A stretch of DNA of 64,000 nucleotides from Protula sp. h YS-2021 (lineage: Eukaryota; Annelida; Polychaeta; Sabellida; Serpulidae), in assembly GCA_949752745.1 (NCBI GenBank), contig OX457027.1, positions 92,351,725 to 92,415,724 of the forward strand, in the 5' to 3' direction. Below, piece after piece: positions 49,080-61,700 of this stretch. Position 1 is the stretch's first letter, and every line of letters begins with the position of its first letter. The position numbers and the translations under genes are program-made. The notes beneath the pieces are model-generated. The model was not told where the DNA came from, did no database searches, and saw only the letters and a program-made list of their open reading frames with translations.

Positions 49080-50850
49080 CCCAAACGACGCCATATTCCC
49101 TCTTACTGTCACGTGATTTCGAACACTTATCCAGAAGTGATTTTCCGAGAGAAAAAATGGCGATCAGATAATTTATCTGCCAGAATTAGTAAAAGCGAGG
49201 AATTCTCACAATCTCGTTTCTTTCACTGGACGTATGTTGTAAACAAACAGCTGTCAAACAGCTGTTTTTTCCACTGCGCAGGTTGTTTATGTTCTCAGTG
49301 TTTACAACATTCGTCACACCAAAGAAACACACGGAAAAAACATGCTTGGCACGTGTTTCCGGTTTTGTTTGTTATGATCGAAATGATGTGTCTTTTGAGC
49401 TTCATCATTTCAATCATGATGTGACCTTCACCTTTCATATCACAGTAAATGGCGGATAGTATGATTAATATAGTTTACATTCTTTTGGATCGTCTCGTCG
49501 GCAAATCAAGAGACTCTCGGAAGAATGAGAGTTGTTGTTTTGGATAATTTTTCGTTATCTAGAGATGATTTTAGTCTCAGGAAATTTCTAAGGAGAAAGT
49601 CAGATACAAGATGGCGGAAATGTAAACAAAGGCAATTCTATAACTTATTTGCCAAAATGCATATGAGATATAGATATTCATGTCCAATTGAAATAAAAGG
49701 TTGAGTTAAAACCATGTTTATCAATAGAATTTTATATTTCCTTGAAATGTGTAAAATCAGTGTGATAATCAAAATTTCCTAAGTCGTGCCGTAATGAGCG
49801 ATAAAACCACTCATTTACTGTTCTTTTTGCTTGGTATTTTTCGTAAACAAATAGCTGTCAAAACCACTGCGCAGCTTGTTTACATTTCCGTTTGTTTACT
49901 TCTTCAATCTTCCAAAACGAACACAAGGGAAATAAATAAATCGTTGAAATCGTTGAATTACCTAGTTTTAGCGATTATTTACCATTAATATCACAGAAAA
50001 ATAGGATTATACTAGTTATTAATATTCATTTTCCTAAATACTGTTTTCAGTATCAAACGTTTATGACTTTAATTGTTATAAAAACAACGAATTGTAGTTT
50101 GAGCGAAAATATGCAATTCTACGAAGGAAGAAGGGTTCGTTCAGCTCACAATGACTGCATTCTCGTTCAACGTTACGGATACATATCCATTCTTATTATA
50201 ATACGCCTTTAGGTAGATACAAGCATGAAAGGTGTTCGGAATATAAATTTATTCCTGTTTCTGCAATGTTGTGCGAAACGCATACGAGGGGAGCGATATA
50301 CGATACGATCGTATATAGCTTCAAGAAGCGATCTGCTACTGAGGTTCGGCGGGGCGCTTCAAATGCTCGCTATATAACGATATGCAAGTCAAATACGCTC
50401 GCTTTGAGGCACCTCTGTGGTGGTGTACAAAATACAACGACCCACAAGTTTTTATTGGCATTGAATTGAACAGTTTTTATTCTTCTGAGCAAACAATAAT
50501 GTACAAGTCGATGTGTCAAGAAACATGTCAATTTTACGAACATTTGATGACACACAAAGAACAGGCGAATAAAGAAAGTTACAAGCTTATGTGAATATTC
50601 GCCTGATTACACTTAACTTTTATAACATAGACTACCAAACATTAACAGTTTACAAAAATACCATAAGATTTAAACTTTTGCCGACATAATTTCTCTTAAC
50701 ACTTATCGAGTTCATACCTCGTAAACAATGACTTTGTGAAGAGATTTGAATTGACAAATATTTTTGACTTTAACAACTTCACGTGGAAGGCTATTAAAGA
50801 TTTTAACACCATAAACACTGATACATTTTGATTTTAAAGTCGTATGAACA
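49080..50850. other. AT-rich DNA with dispersed repeats, no gene seen
   Basis: Two related blocks (about 49225-49300 and 49838-49900) share GTAAACAAA-x-AGCTGTCAAA and CCACTGCGCAG. A segment at about 50150-50320 (GGATACATATCCATTCTTAT to CGCATACGAGGGGAG) recurs at about 52815-52945. Open frames are short. Confidence 0.5.
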
Positions 50851-50859
50851 TAGCTAGTT

Positions 50860-51557
50860 TTAAATTTTCCTACACATTGTTAAACTGTACATGTGATCAT
50901 CAGTAATAATCGAAAAGCGTTTTTGAATATTTAGCGGTAATGCGTAGTGAAGAGCGTTATACATAACAACCGAAATTTTTAGTTTTACCATGTCATGAAA
51001 TTTGACAATTTTTAATTTACAAAACAGAGGATTTGTATGTTCGTATTTACTGGATGTGGATATGAGCCTTATAATTCTTTTTTTACTCCTAACAATGCAA
51101 TCTAGAGAACTTTTGCTGACTGAGTCCCATATTTCAACACAATAAGACAAGTAAGGTAAAAAAATACTACAATATAAAGTGCGAAGTGCATTGGTATCTA
51201 ATACTTGGCTAGATCTGTGTATAATTGATATACATTTTGATAATTTTTGTTTAACATTCATAAAATGATTTTTCCAGGTAGGTTTACTGTCCATATAAAC
51301 TCCTAAAACTTAGTTACGTACACTCGTTCAATGCTCGTTCCATTCATAGACATTACAATTTCATGTAGCACAGTTCTGTTTGAGAAACCCATAAAATTCG
51401 TCTTTTTAACATTTAACGACAATTTATTTATTTTGAACCACATATTTAGTTTTTCTATCTCTGAAGTAATGCTTTGACACAAAGTCTTAGCATTTTCTCC
51501 TAATGCAAAAATAATTGAATTGCTGAAGGCCCTCAAAGTACAACGGAAATGACACAT
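50860..51557 (-). pseudogene. Second LINE reverse-transcriptase fragment
   Basis: Minus-strand C-terminal part of a non-LTR reverse transcriptase in two frames (51557-51303 and 51294-50860): an INKLSLNVKKTNFMGFSN block, then a KPTWKNHF ... SYCVEIWDS thumb segment. The catalytic YADD block appears deleted just before GENAKTL. Both ends are truncated. Confidence 0.75.
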
Positions 51558-51770
51558 AACTTCTGTGCTACGCTTTCTTTAAAAACAAAATACGGAAATG
51601 ATCACAAATCTCGCGTATTAACTGAAATTTGTTCACATCCAGAGAGCAGGGTTTATTACGTGAAAAAGTGACGATAAATTTTGTAAGGCGTTATGGAAAG
51701 GCAAAAATATTCGAACCTTCATTCGAACTAGCGATTTTCTAAATGTAATTTTGAGCAATTTTAGCTCTGT

Positions 51771-52750
51771 CTGACAACGTGTGGCCTAGGGTGAAATGTG
51801 TCAAAATAATCAGGCGTTAAAAAACTGCTATGCAGGCAAAGCTCTAGGGCAACCATGTTTAAAGGAACAAGAGATATTACTTAACGCGTGCCCTTCTTCG
51901 CGCAAGAGGCAGAAATATTCGAACTTTCTATATACTGCATATTGTGTGAGGGTGCTGAGGGTGGATCAGATAAGGGGTACCTGGACCTCGGGTAAAGCGT
52001 TATAGAAAGTACATTTGTGCAACAATGTACAGTACAGATGCAAGTACATATTGTGCATAGTGTGTTTTATTCGCTGTGCATGCGCGAAGTAGAAATTCGA
52101 GCGATTTTGGAAATGTAAGTTTGATCGATTTTAGCTCTGTCTGACAACGTGTGGCCTGGGGTGAAATGTATCAAAATAATCAGGCGTTAAAAAACTGCTA
52201 TGCAGGCAAAGCTCTAGGGCAACCATGTTTAAAGGAACAAGAGATATTATTTAACGCGTGCCCTTCTTCGCGCAAGAGGCAGAAATATTCGAACTTTCTA
52301 TATACTGCATATTGTGTGAGGGTGCTGAGGGTGGATCAGATAAGGGATACCTGGACCTCGGGTAAAGCGTTATAGAAAGTACATTTGTGCAACAATGTAC
52401 AGTACAGATGCAAGTACACATTGTGTATAGTGTGTTTTATTCGCTGTGCATGCGCGAAGTAGAAATTCGAGCGATTTTGGAAATGTAATTTTGATCGATT
52501 TTAGCTCTCAGTCTGACAACGTGTGGCCTGGGGTGAAATATGTCAAAAAAGGTCAGTCTGTTAAAAACTGCTATGCAGGCAAAGCTCTAGGGCAACCATA
52601 TTTAAAGGAACAAGAGATATTATTTAACGCGTGCCCTTCTTCGCGCAAGAGGCAAAAATATTCGAACTTTCTATATACTGCATATTGTGTAAGGGTGCTG
52701 AGGGTGGATCAGTTAAGGGGTACCTTGACCTCGGGTAAGGTGTTATAGAA
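51771..52750 (+). repeat. Tandem 370-bp repeat, about 2.7 units
   Basis: CTGACAACGT marks units at 51771, 52141 and 52513. Units share CTATGCAGGCAAAG(C/G)TCTA, TTTAACGCGTGCCCTTCTTC and GCGCGAAGTAGAAATTCGAG. Confidence 0.85.
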
Positions 52751-53608
52751 AGTACGTTTTAGTACTATGAATTATGAGGCACATCACTGAATAGCTCGGA
52801 GTCACCTCTTCCAGGTACATATCCATTCTTTTTACAGTACGCCTTTACGTAGATACACGCATAAAAGGTGTTAGAAATTTAGGTTTATTTCTATTTCTGT
52901 ACTGTTGTTAGAACCACATACGAGGGGAGATATATACTATTCGATCGTATGGTGCCTTATAACCTTCCTGTTTGAAGACAAAACTTCTAAATTGCGTGTA
53001 CAATGAAGCTGGTTCACTTGCGCTGCAATTTGTTATTAATAGCTGGACTACAATTTTGTTGAAGGAAGAGCGGAATTTGGAATCAAAGTGCGGGATCATA
53101 TGTGTCGACATATATACAGCAGGCTCAATTTTTATGTAGCTGTTATTTGATTAAAGTCCAAACAACCAACTTGTTATGTACCCAGTTTTATCAAACAAGT
53201 AATGCATATATACGTAACTGTTGTAGAAAGTAATATTTAAAACAAATGCAATGTAAATACGTTATTTGTTTTAATAATTTTAAAATTTCGCACTGCTCTT
53301 ACAATTGTGTGGGAATGCTTTCGAAAAGCACGTGATCGGGCCCGCACTGTCCTCGGTGCAGTGCGGGATTGTTTCAAGAAGCGCGGGATTCCCGCACATC
53401 CCGCGCAGCAGATGCAGCCCTGTACCTGGTATATCTCTGTCAGAGCTACGAAGGCTTCCGCTGTTCCGCTGAAAGTACATTTGTGCAACAATGTACAGTA
53501 CAGATGCAATTGCACATTGTGTACAGTGTGAATTATTCGCTGCGCATGCACAAAGTAGAAATTCGAGCGATTTTGGAAATGTAATTCTCAACGATTATAG
53601 CCCTCAGT
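52751..53608. other. Interruption of the 370-bp array
   Basis: About 0.7 kb of other sequence (including the dispersed repeat also at 50150-50320 and a GC-richer block at 53320-53420), then a partial unit beginning near 53475. Confidence 0.5.
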
Positions 53609-54100
53609 CTGACAACGTGTGCCTTGGGGTGAATTATGTCAAAAAGGGGAGCCGTGCAAAAAACTGCCATGCAGGCAAAGGTCTATGGCGGCCATATTTA
53701 AAGGAACAAAGTATTATTTAACGCGTGCGCTTCTTCGCGCAATCGGAAAAAATATTCGAACTTTCTTTATAATACAATTTGTGTATGGGACTGAGAGTGG
53801 GTCAGACGGGGGGGGGGGGGGGGGTACCTGAACCTCAGGTAAGGCGTTATAGAAAGTACATTAGTGCAACAATGTACAGTACAGATGCAATTGCGCATTG
53901 TGCAAAGTGTGAATTATTTGGTGCGCATGCGCGAAGTAGAAATTCGAGCGATTTTCGGAATGTTAGTTTCAGCGATTTTAGCCCTTAGTCTGACAACGTG
54001 TGGCATGGGGTGAAATGTGTCAAAAACCGGCAGGCGTAAAAAAATCTGGTATGCAGGCAAAGGTCTAGGGCAGTCATATTTAAAGGAGCAAGAGATATTA
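53609..54100 (+). repeat. Two more diverged units of the 370-bp repeat
   Basis: CTGACAACGTGTG at 53609 and 53990; the first contains a G14 run (about 53810-53823). The last unit breaks off at the start of the 2.03-kb array. Confidence 0.8.
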
Positions 54101-57100
54101 TTTAAAGGGAAATTCGGGTATCTCACCTACAATTGATATTTCATTCATGCTTTCACAGTTTAATGCTTTGAGGGTGTACATTCAAAATGGGAGTCACCCA
54201 CGTTATAAGAGAAATAAAGACACTGAAAAGTCGCGTACTTTTACTATAGAAACAATTAGGAAAACCAAGAAATTTCAGTCAAAATACACAATTCACACAT
54301 AATAACAATTGACAATTGCCTGATCCTTTATCTGTTTGAAGAACACGTCCTACGAAATGTTTTAAGCAAACAAAAATTATGTGTCACGGTATGAATAAGA
54401 GAATTATACAATCTTTTTGACAAAATCCCATTGACTCAATGGATAAATGGTGAAAACAGTGTAGTAGGATTTTAGTGGACAATATATCAACACAGGCCCT
54501 TCTAGGAGCAAAATATCAATACAGACTATTTCTGGACACGACTATATTTGTCTTTGAAAAAAAATCGATTTAGACGGATTAAGTAGTTATTTATACTATG
54601 TAAACATGGATTCAAACTCAGCGATATTCAATGTAATGCGCATTATGATCGCTAGATGGTACAGAGATACCTGCATTTCCCTTTGAAAGTCTGTAGACTA
54701 ACAGTGAAAAAGTAGTGATTTATAGACTGACGTGAAAAACTTTTAAAAGCTACCTTCTGGTAAACAGATCAATTCTTGGCACATACCAAGACAATGCCTC
54801 AAGCATCTAGCCTGCTACCCAACTTTTGGAATTCAACTTACGGGTTGTCCGTAAACTTATCATGAATTGCACTGAAAATTTGTTATTTTTAGTAACACAA
54901 CATTCTGCTTAACTTCAAATAAGTAGCTAAAGACCTGCAGGAGCAATTAAATACATGCAATGCTGCATAGTCCCAAAACTGCCCTGCTCAACTATACTAA
55001 ACAAGATGCAAAAGACAATTGTCAAACCTAACAGTAACTTGAAATTTGGTATAATGACCTATTGATCATTGTCGGTCACTCTTAACGGCTACAGAGCAAA
55101 GAGCTTGGATATTTTGAGAACGCGATAGATGTACACCAGAGGTTTCCCTTATTTTTAAAATAAGTTGTTCCTGACGTCAGAAAAGATTTTTGGGAATTTT
55201 ATATGTTTCCTTCGAGTTCTGTTGTACAACGCAGAGAAACGGAGACTGGATACGAAAAATAGAAGGAAAATAGGTAGAGAGCTGTAAACTTGGTTTCTGT
55301 ATGAAACTGTTGCACGTTCTCTCTTTCCAAAGTTTCATACAAATTGACAGAAAAACAAAGCTACAGGAAGAGGATTTGTGACATCCCTATTTTAAAAGTC
55401 CATAGACTAACAATGGGAAAGGAGTGATTTAAGGACCGACGTGAAAAATTTTTGAAAACTACCTTCTGGTAAACAGAACAATTCCATACTTGGCACATAC
55501 TAAGACAATGCCTCATACATCTAAGCTGGTATCCAACTTTTGGAATTCAACTTACTGGTTGTCCGTAAACTTATCATGAATTGCACTGAAAATTTGTTAT
55601 TTTTAGTGACACAACATTCTGCTTAATTTCAAATAAGTAGCTAAAAACCAGCAGAAGCGTTAAATACATGCAATGCTGCATAGCCCCAAAATTGCTTTGC
55701 TCAACTATACTAAAGAAAATTCAAAAGACAATTCTCAAACCTAAGAGTAAATTGAATTTTGGTATAATGAATTATTAATCATTGTCGGTCACTCTTAACG
55801 GTTAGGGAGCAAAAAGCTTAGATATTTTGAGAACGCCATAGATGTACACCAGAGGTTTCCCTTATTTTTAAAATAAGTTGTTCCTGACGTCAGAAAAGAT
55901 TTTTGGAAATTTTATATTTTTCCTTTGAGTTCTGTTTAGCAACGTAGAGAAACGGAGACTGAATACGATACATATAAGGAAAACAGGCAGAGAGCTGTAA
56001 TGCTTGTAATCTTGCTTCTGAGTGAAACTGGTGCACGTTCACTTTCCAAAGTTTCAAAGAAATTGACAAAAAAACAACAAAGGCACAGGGAAAGGATTTG
56101 TTACCTCCCTGTGTTAAAGGGAAATGCGGGTATCTCAGCTACAATTGACAGTTTCCTTATACTTTCACAGTTTAATGCTTTGAGGGTGTACATTCAAAAA
56201 TTGAAAAGAAAAAAGGGGGTCGCCAATGCTATGAGAGAAATAAAAACATTGAAAGATCGCGTACTTTTACTATAAAAAATCTTTGGGAAAAACCAAGAAA
56301 TTTCAATCAAAATGCAAAATTCACACATAATCACAATTGGCAATTGCCTCTTTTTTTCCCTGTTTGTAAAACACGTCATACGAAATGTTTAAGCAAATAA
56401 AAATAGATGTCATCGTATGAATAAGAAAATTGTAGAATCTGTTTGACAAAGTCCCATTGACTCAATGGATAAATGGTGAAAACAGTGTAGTGGGATTTTA
56501 GTGGACAATATATCAACACAGGCCCTTCTAGGAGCAAAATATCAATACAGACTATTTCTGGACACGACTATATTTGTCTTTGAAAAAAAATCGATTTAGA
56601 CGGATTAAGTAGTTATTTATACTATGTAAACATGGATTCAAACTCAGCGATATTCAGTGTAATGCGCATTATGATCGCTAGATGGTACAGAGATACCTGC
56701 ATTTCCCTTTGAAAGTCTATAGACTAACAGTGAAAAAGTAGTGATTTATAGACTGACGTGAAAAACTTTTGAAAGCTACCTTCTGGTAAACAGATCAATT
56801 CTTGGCACATACCAAGACAATGCCTCAAGCATCTAGCCTGCTACCCAACTTTTGGAATTCAACTTACGGGTTGTCCGTAAACTTATCATGAATTGCACTG
56901 AAAATTTGTTATTTTTAGTAACACAACATTCTGCTTAACTTCAAATAAGTAGCTAAAGACCTGCAGGAGCAATTAAATACATGCAATGCTGCATAGTCCC
57001 AAAACTGCCCTGCTCAACTATACTAAACAAGATGCAAAAGACAATTGTCAAACCTAACAGTAACTTGAAATTTGGTATAATGACCTATTGATCATTGTCG

Positions 57101-60100
57101 GTCACTCTTAACGGCTACAGAGCAAAGAGCTTGGATATTTTGAGAACGCGATAGATGTACACCAGAGGTTTCCCTTATTTTTAAAATAAGTTGTTCCTGA
57201 CGTCAGAAAAGATTTTTGGGAATTTTATATTTTTCCTTCGAGTTCTGTTGTACAACGCAGAGAAACGGAGACGGGATACGAAAAATAGAAGGAAAATAGG
57301 TAGAGAGCTGTAAACTTGGTTTCTGTATGAAACTGTTGCACGTTCTCTCTTTCCAAAGTTTCATACAAATTGACAGAAAAACAAAGCTACAGGAAGAGGA
57401 TTTGTGACATCCCTATTTTAAAAGTCCATAGACTAACAATGGGAAAGGAGTGATTTAAGGACCGACGTGAAAAATTTTTGAAAACTACCTTCTGGTAAAC
57501 AGAACAATTCCATACTTGGCACATACTAAGACAATGCCTCATACATCTAATCTGGTATCCAACTTTTGGAATTCAACTTACTGGTTGTCCGTAAACTTAT
57601 CATGAATTGCACTGAAAATTTGTTATTTTTAGTGACACAACATTCTGCTTAATTTCAAATAAGTAGCTAAAAACCAACAGAAGCGTTAAATACATGCAAT
57701 GCTGCAGAGCTCCAAAACTGCTTTGCTCAACTATACTAAAGAAAATTCAAAAGACAATTCTCAAACCTAAGAGTAAATTGAAATTTGGTATAATGAATTA
57801 TTAATCATTGTCGGTCACTCTTAACGGTTAGGGAGCAAAAAGCTTAGATATTTTGAGAACGCCATAGATGTACACCAGAGGTTTCCCTTATTTTTAAAAT
57901 AAGTTGTTCCTGACGTCAGAAAAGATTTTTGGAAATTTTATATTTTTCCTTTGTGTTCTGTTTAGCAACGTAGAGAAACGGAGACTGAATACGATACATA
58001 TAAGGAAAACAGGCAGAGAGCTGTAATGCTTGTAATCTTGCTTCTGAGTGAAACTGGTGCACGTTCACTTTCCAAAGTTTCAAAGAAATTGACAAAAAAA
58101 CAACAAAGGCACAGGGAAAGGATTTGTTACCTCCCTGTGTTAAAGGGAAATGCGGGTATCTCAGCTACAATTGACAGTTTCCTTATACTTTCACAGTTTA
58201 ATGCTTTGAGGGTGTACATTCAAAAATTGAAAAGAAAAAAGGGGGTCGCCAATGCTATGAGAGAAATAAAAACATTGAAAGATCGCGTACTTTTACTATA
58301 AAAAATCTTTGGGAAAAACCAAGAAATTTCAATCAAAATGCAAAATTCACACATAATCACAATTGGCAATTGCCTCTTTTTTTCCCTGTTTGTAAAACAC
58401 GTCATACGAAATGTTTAAGCAAATAAAAATAGATGTCATCGTATGAATAAGAAAATTGTAGAATCTGTTTGACAAAGTCCCATTGACTCAATGGATAAAT
58501 GGTGAAAACAGTGTAGTGGGATTTTAGTGGACAATATATCAACACAGGCCCTTCTAGGAGCAAAATATCAATACAGACTATTTCTGGACACGACTATATT
58601 TGTCTTTGAAAAAAAATCGATTTAGACGGATTAAGTAGTTATTTATACTATGTAAACATGGATTCAAACTCAGCGATATTCAGTGTAATGCGCATTATGA
58701 TCGCTAGATGGTACAGAGATACCTGCATTTCCCTTTGAAAGTCTATAGACTAACAGTGAAAAAGTAGTGATTTATAGACTGACGTGAAAAACTTTTGAAA
58801 GCTACCTTCTGGTAAACAGATCAATTCTTGGCACATACCAAGACAATGCCTCAAGCATCTAGCCTGCTACCCAACTTTTGGAATTCAACTTACGGGTTGT
58901 CCGTAAACTTATCATGAATTGCACTGAAAATTTGTTATTTTTAGTAACACAACATTCTGCTTAACTTCAAATAAGTAGCTAAAGACCTGCAGGAGCAATT
59001 AAATACATGCAATGCTGCATAGTCCCAAAACTGCCCTGCTCAACTATATTAAACAAGATGCAAAAGACAATTGTCAAACCTAACAGTAACTTGAAATTTG
59101 GTATAATGACCTATTGATCATTGTCGGTCACTCTTAACGGCTACAGAGCAAAGAGCTTGGATATTTTGAGAACGCGATAGATGTACACCAGAGGTTTCCC
59201 TTATTTTTAAAATAAGTTGTTCCTGACGTCAGAAAAGATTTTTGGGAATTTTATATTTTTCCTTCGAGTTCTGTTGTACAACGCAGAGAAACGGAGACGG
59301 GATACGAAAAATAGAAGGAAAATAGGTAGAGAGCTGTAAACTTGGTTTCTGTATGAAACTCTTGCACGTTCTCTCTTTCCAAAGTTTCATACAAATTGAC
59401 AGAAAAACAAAGCTACAGGAAGAGGATTTGTGACATCCCTATTTTAAAAGTCCATAGACTAACAATGGGAAAGGAGTGATTAAAGGACCGACGTGAAAAA
59501 ATTTTGAAAACTACCTTCTGGTAAACAGAACAATTCCATACTTGGCACATACTAAGACAATGCCTCATACATCTAATCTGGTATCCAACTTTTGGAATTC
59601 AACTTACTGGTTGTCCGTAAACTTATCATGAATTGCACTGAAAATTTGTTATTTTTAGTGACACAACATTCTGCTTAATTTCAAATAAGTAGCTATAGAC
59701 CTGCAGGAGCGTTAAATACATGCAATGCTGCATAGCCCCAAAACTGCCTTGCTCAACTATACTAAAGAAAATTCAAAAGACAATTCTCAAACCTAAGAGC
59801 AAATTGGAATTTGGTATAATGAATTATTAATCATTGTCGGTCACTCTTAACGGTTACGGAGCAAAAAGCTTAGATATTTTGAGAACACCATAGATGTACA
59901 CCAGAGGTTTCCCTTATTTTTAAAATAAGTTGTTCCTGACGTCAGAAAAGATTTTTGGAAATTTTATATTTTTTCTTCGAGTTCTGTTTAGCAACGCAGA
60001 GAAACGGAGACTGAATACGATACATATAAGGAAAACAGGCAGAGACCTGTAAGCTTGTAATCTTGCTTCTGAGTGAAACTGGTGCACGTTCACTTTCCAA

Positions 60101-60525
60101 AGTTTCAAAGAAATTGACAAAAAAAATAAAGGCACAGGAAAAGGATTTGTGACCTTCCTGTGTTAAAGGGAAATGCGGGTAACTCAGCTACAATTGACAG
60201 TTTCCTTATACTTTCACAGTTTTATGCTTTGAGGGTGTACATTCAAAAATTGAAAAGAAAAAAGGGAGTCACCAATGCGATGAGAGAAATAAAAACACTG
60301 AAAGATCGCGTACTTTAACTATAAAAATCTTTGGGAAAACCAAGAAATTTCAATCAAAATGCAAAATTCACACATAATCACAATTGGCAATTGCCTCATT
60401 TTTACCTGTTTGTAAAACACGTCATACGAAATGTTTAAGCAAATAAAAATAGATGTCACCGTATGAATAAGAAAATTATAGAATCTTTTTGACAAAATCC
60501 CATTGACTCAATGGATAAATGGTGA
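54101..60525 (+). repeat. 2.03-kb tandem array, about 3.2 units
   Basis: The GGATAAATGGTGA marker recurs with a period of 2026, 2026 and 2020 bases (GGTGA at 54449, 56475, 58501 and 60521). Adjacent units are nearly identical over long stretches, for example 56000-56400 and 58026-58426. Each unit is itself an imperfect dimer offset by about 709 bp (AGACTAACA at 54695 and 55404). A 91-codon open frame in two units is broken in the third, so I do not call a gene. Confidence 0.9.
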
Positions 60526-61147
60526 TATAACTAATATACAAAGTTGTGCAATGATTTATCATATCATATTTTGTGTCCATTCAAACTTCATGACCACTGC
60601 AGTGTTTTGCACACAGCCAGTTGTGTGCTGTCACCTTCGCCCTTATGTAATATTTGCTGACTTCAGTAAATGTACTCATAAATCTATATTTATGGCGAAC
60701 ACTGTTTCATCAGTACCAACACAAAGATACCCTGGCAAACATTCTTTGAGCACAGTTTCAAATTCCTAGCTCTTCGCACATAGCCATACCATCAGGAAAT
60801 AATATGCGTGTTTTATTTTCCAGGTTCTCAGCATAACCGTTTCTTTTCTGTTTATGTTGGGACCACAAACATGCAACTGTAAAGCTCTGCAATGTTTTAC
60901 CATATCTACTTCTGTGCCCGTTCAAACTTCATCCCCTCTTGGCTGTCTTGCACACAGCTATTTGTCTGCTCTTACCTGCTCCTTTATGTAATATATGCTG
61001 TGTTGAAGAAATGTAGCTAGAAATGTATATTTAAGGCGAACACTATTTCAACAGTATTAATACTATTTGATCGAACAAATTTAGTTAGGTTATTACATAA
61101 AAGAAATCAGGAAAATACAAGCAGCTAGGTAGTTCATCAACATTTAA
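60526..61147 (+). repeat. 335-bp repeat family, first block
   Basis: About two units with ATTCCTAGCTCTTCGCACA, GGGACCACAAACATGCA and CCATTCAAACTTCATC. Leads into a T-arm-type MITE end through an ACAAGCAGCTAG segment. Confidence 0.75.
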
Positions 61148-61700
61148 CGCTAAGTGCTGTTTGCTATTGTGGGTTCGACTCCCACAGGGTGCTTGCATAG
61201 CGATTTCTTATGCAATGAATAAGCGCTGTCTGGTGATAGCACAGCCCGCGTTAAGTATGGCCATTTAGGTGTTGTCCAATAACTTTTAATTGATCAAGCT
61301 CTAATTACCTGTTCTAGTTAATCAAGTTTATGAAGCTTTAGAAGTAACACGCTGTAGCAGTAAAACCGTTATTTTTATGCTATTTTTAATGATGTAGAAA
61401 ATTTTTCGACCAAAACTAGAGGCGGAGAAGCTTTTATAGACATTTTCTGACGCACATACACTTTTAATAATCAACTCCTTATCCATTCAACACCTTCTTT
61501 AGTATGTAGCACTTCCCGTAATACTACTGCTATCATATGCGGAAAAATTGGTCTGTAACTATTTTACTGGTAACATGTCCTAGTCTAACACTTATCTTGC
61601 TGCGCTATTACCGGAGAGTGCCAGTTGATTTCATAAAAAATCGCTATGCAAGCACTCTGTGGGAGTCGAATCCACAAAAGCAAACAGCGACAAGTGCTGA
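61148..61700. mobile_element. Short T-arm-type MITE
   Basis: Inverted ends at 61148-61250 and 61610-61700, with the T-arm motif at 61169-61185 and, inverted, at 61659-61675 with one mismatch. About 550 bp, non-coding. Confidence 0.65.

Noticed and set aside
51796..52748. Repeated frames of 69-100 codons with CYAGKALGQP
   Set aside because: They are the 370-bp repeat units; the frame is lost in the later units and no homology is evident.
56000..56275. 91-codon frame, identical at 58026-58301
   Set aside because: Identity follows from the tandem array; the third unit is broken, and no family or promoter is seen.
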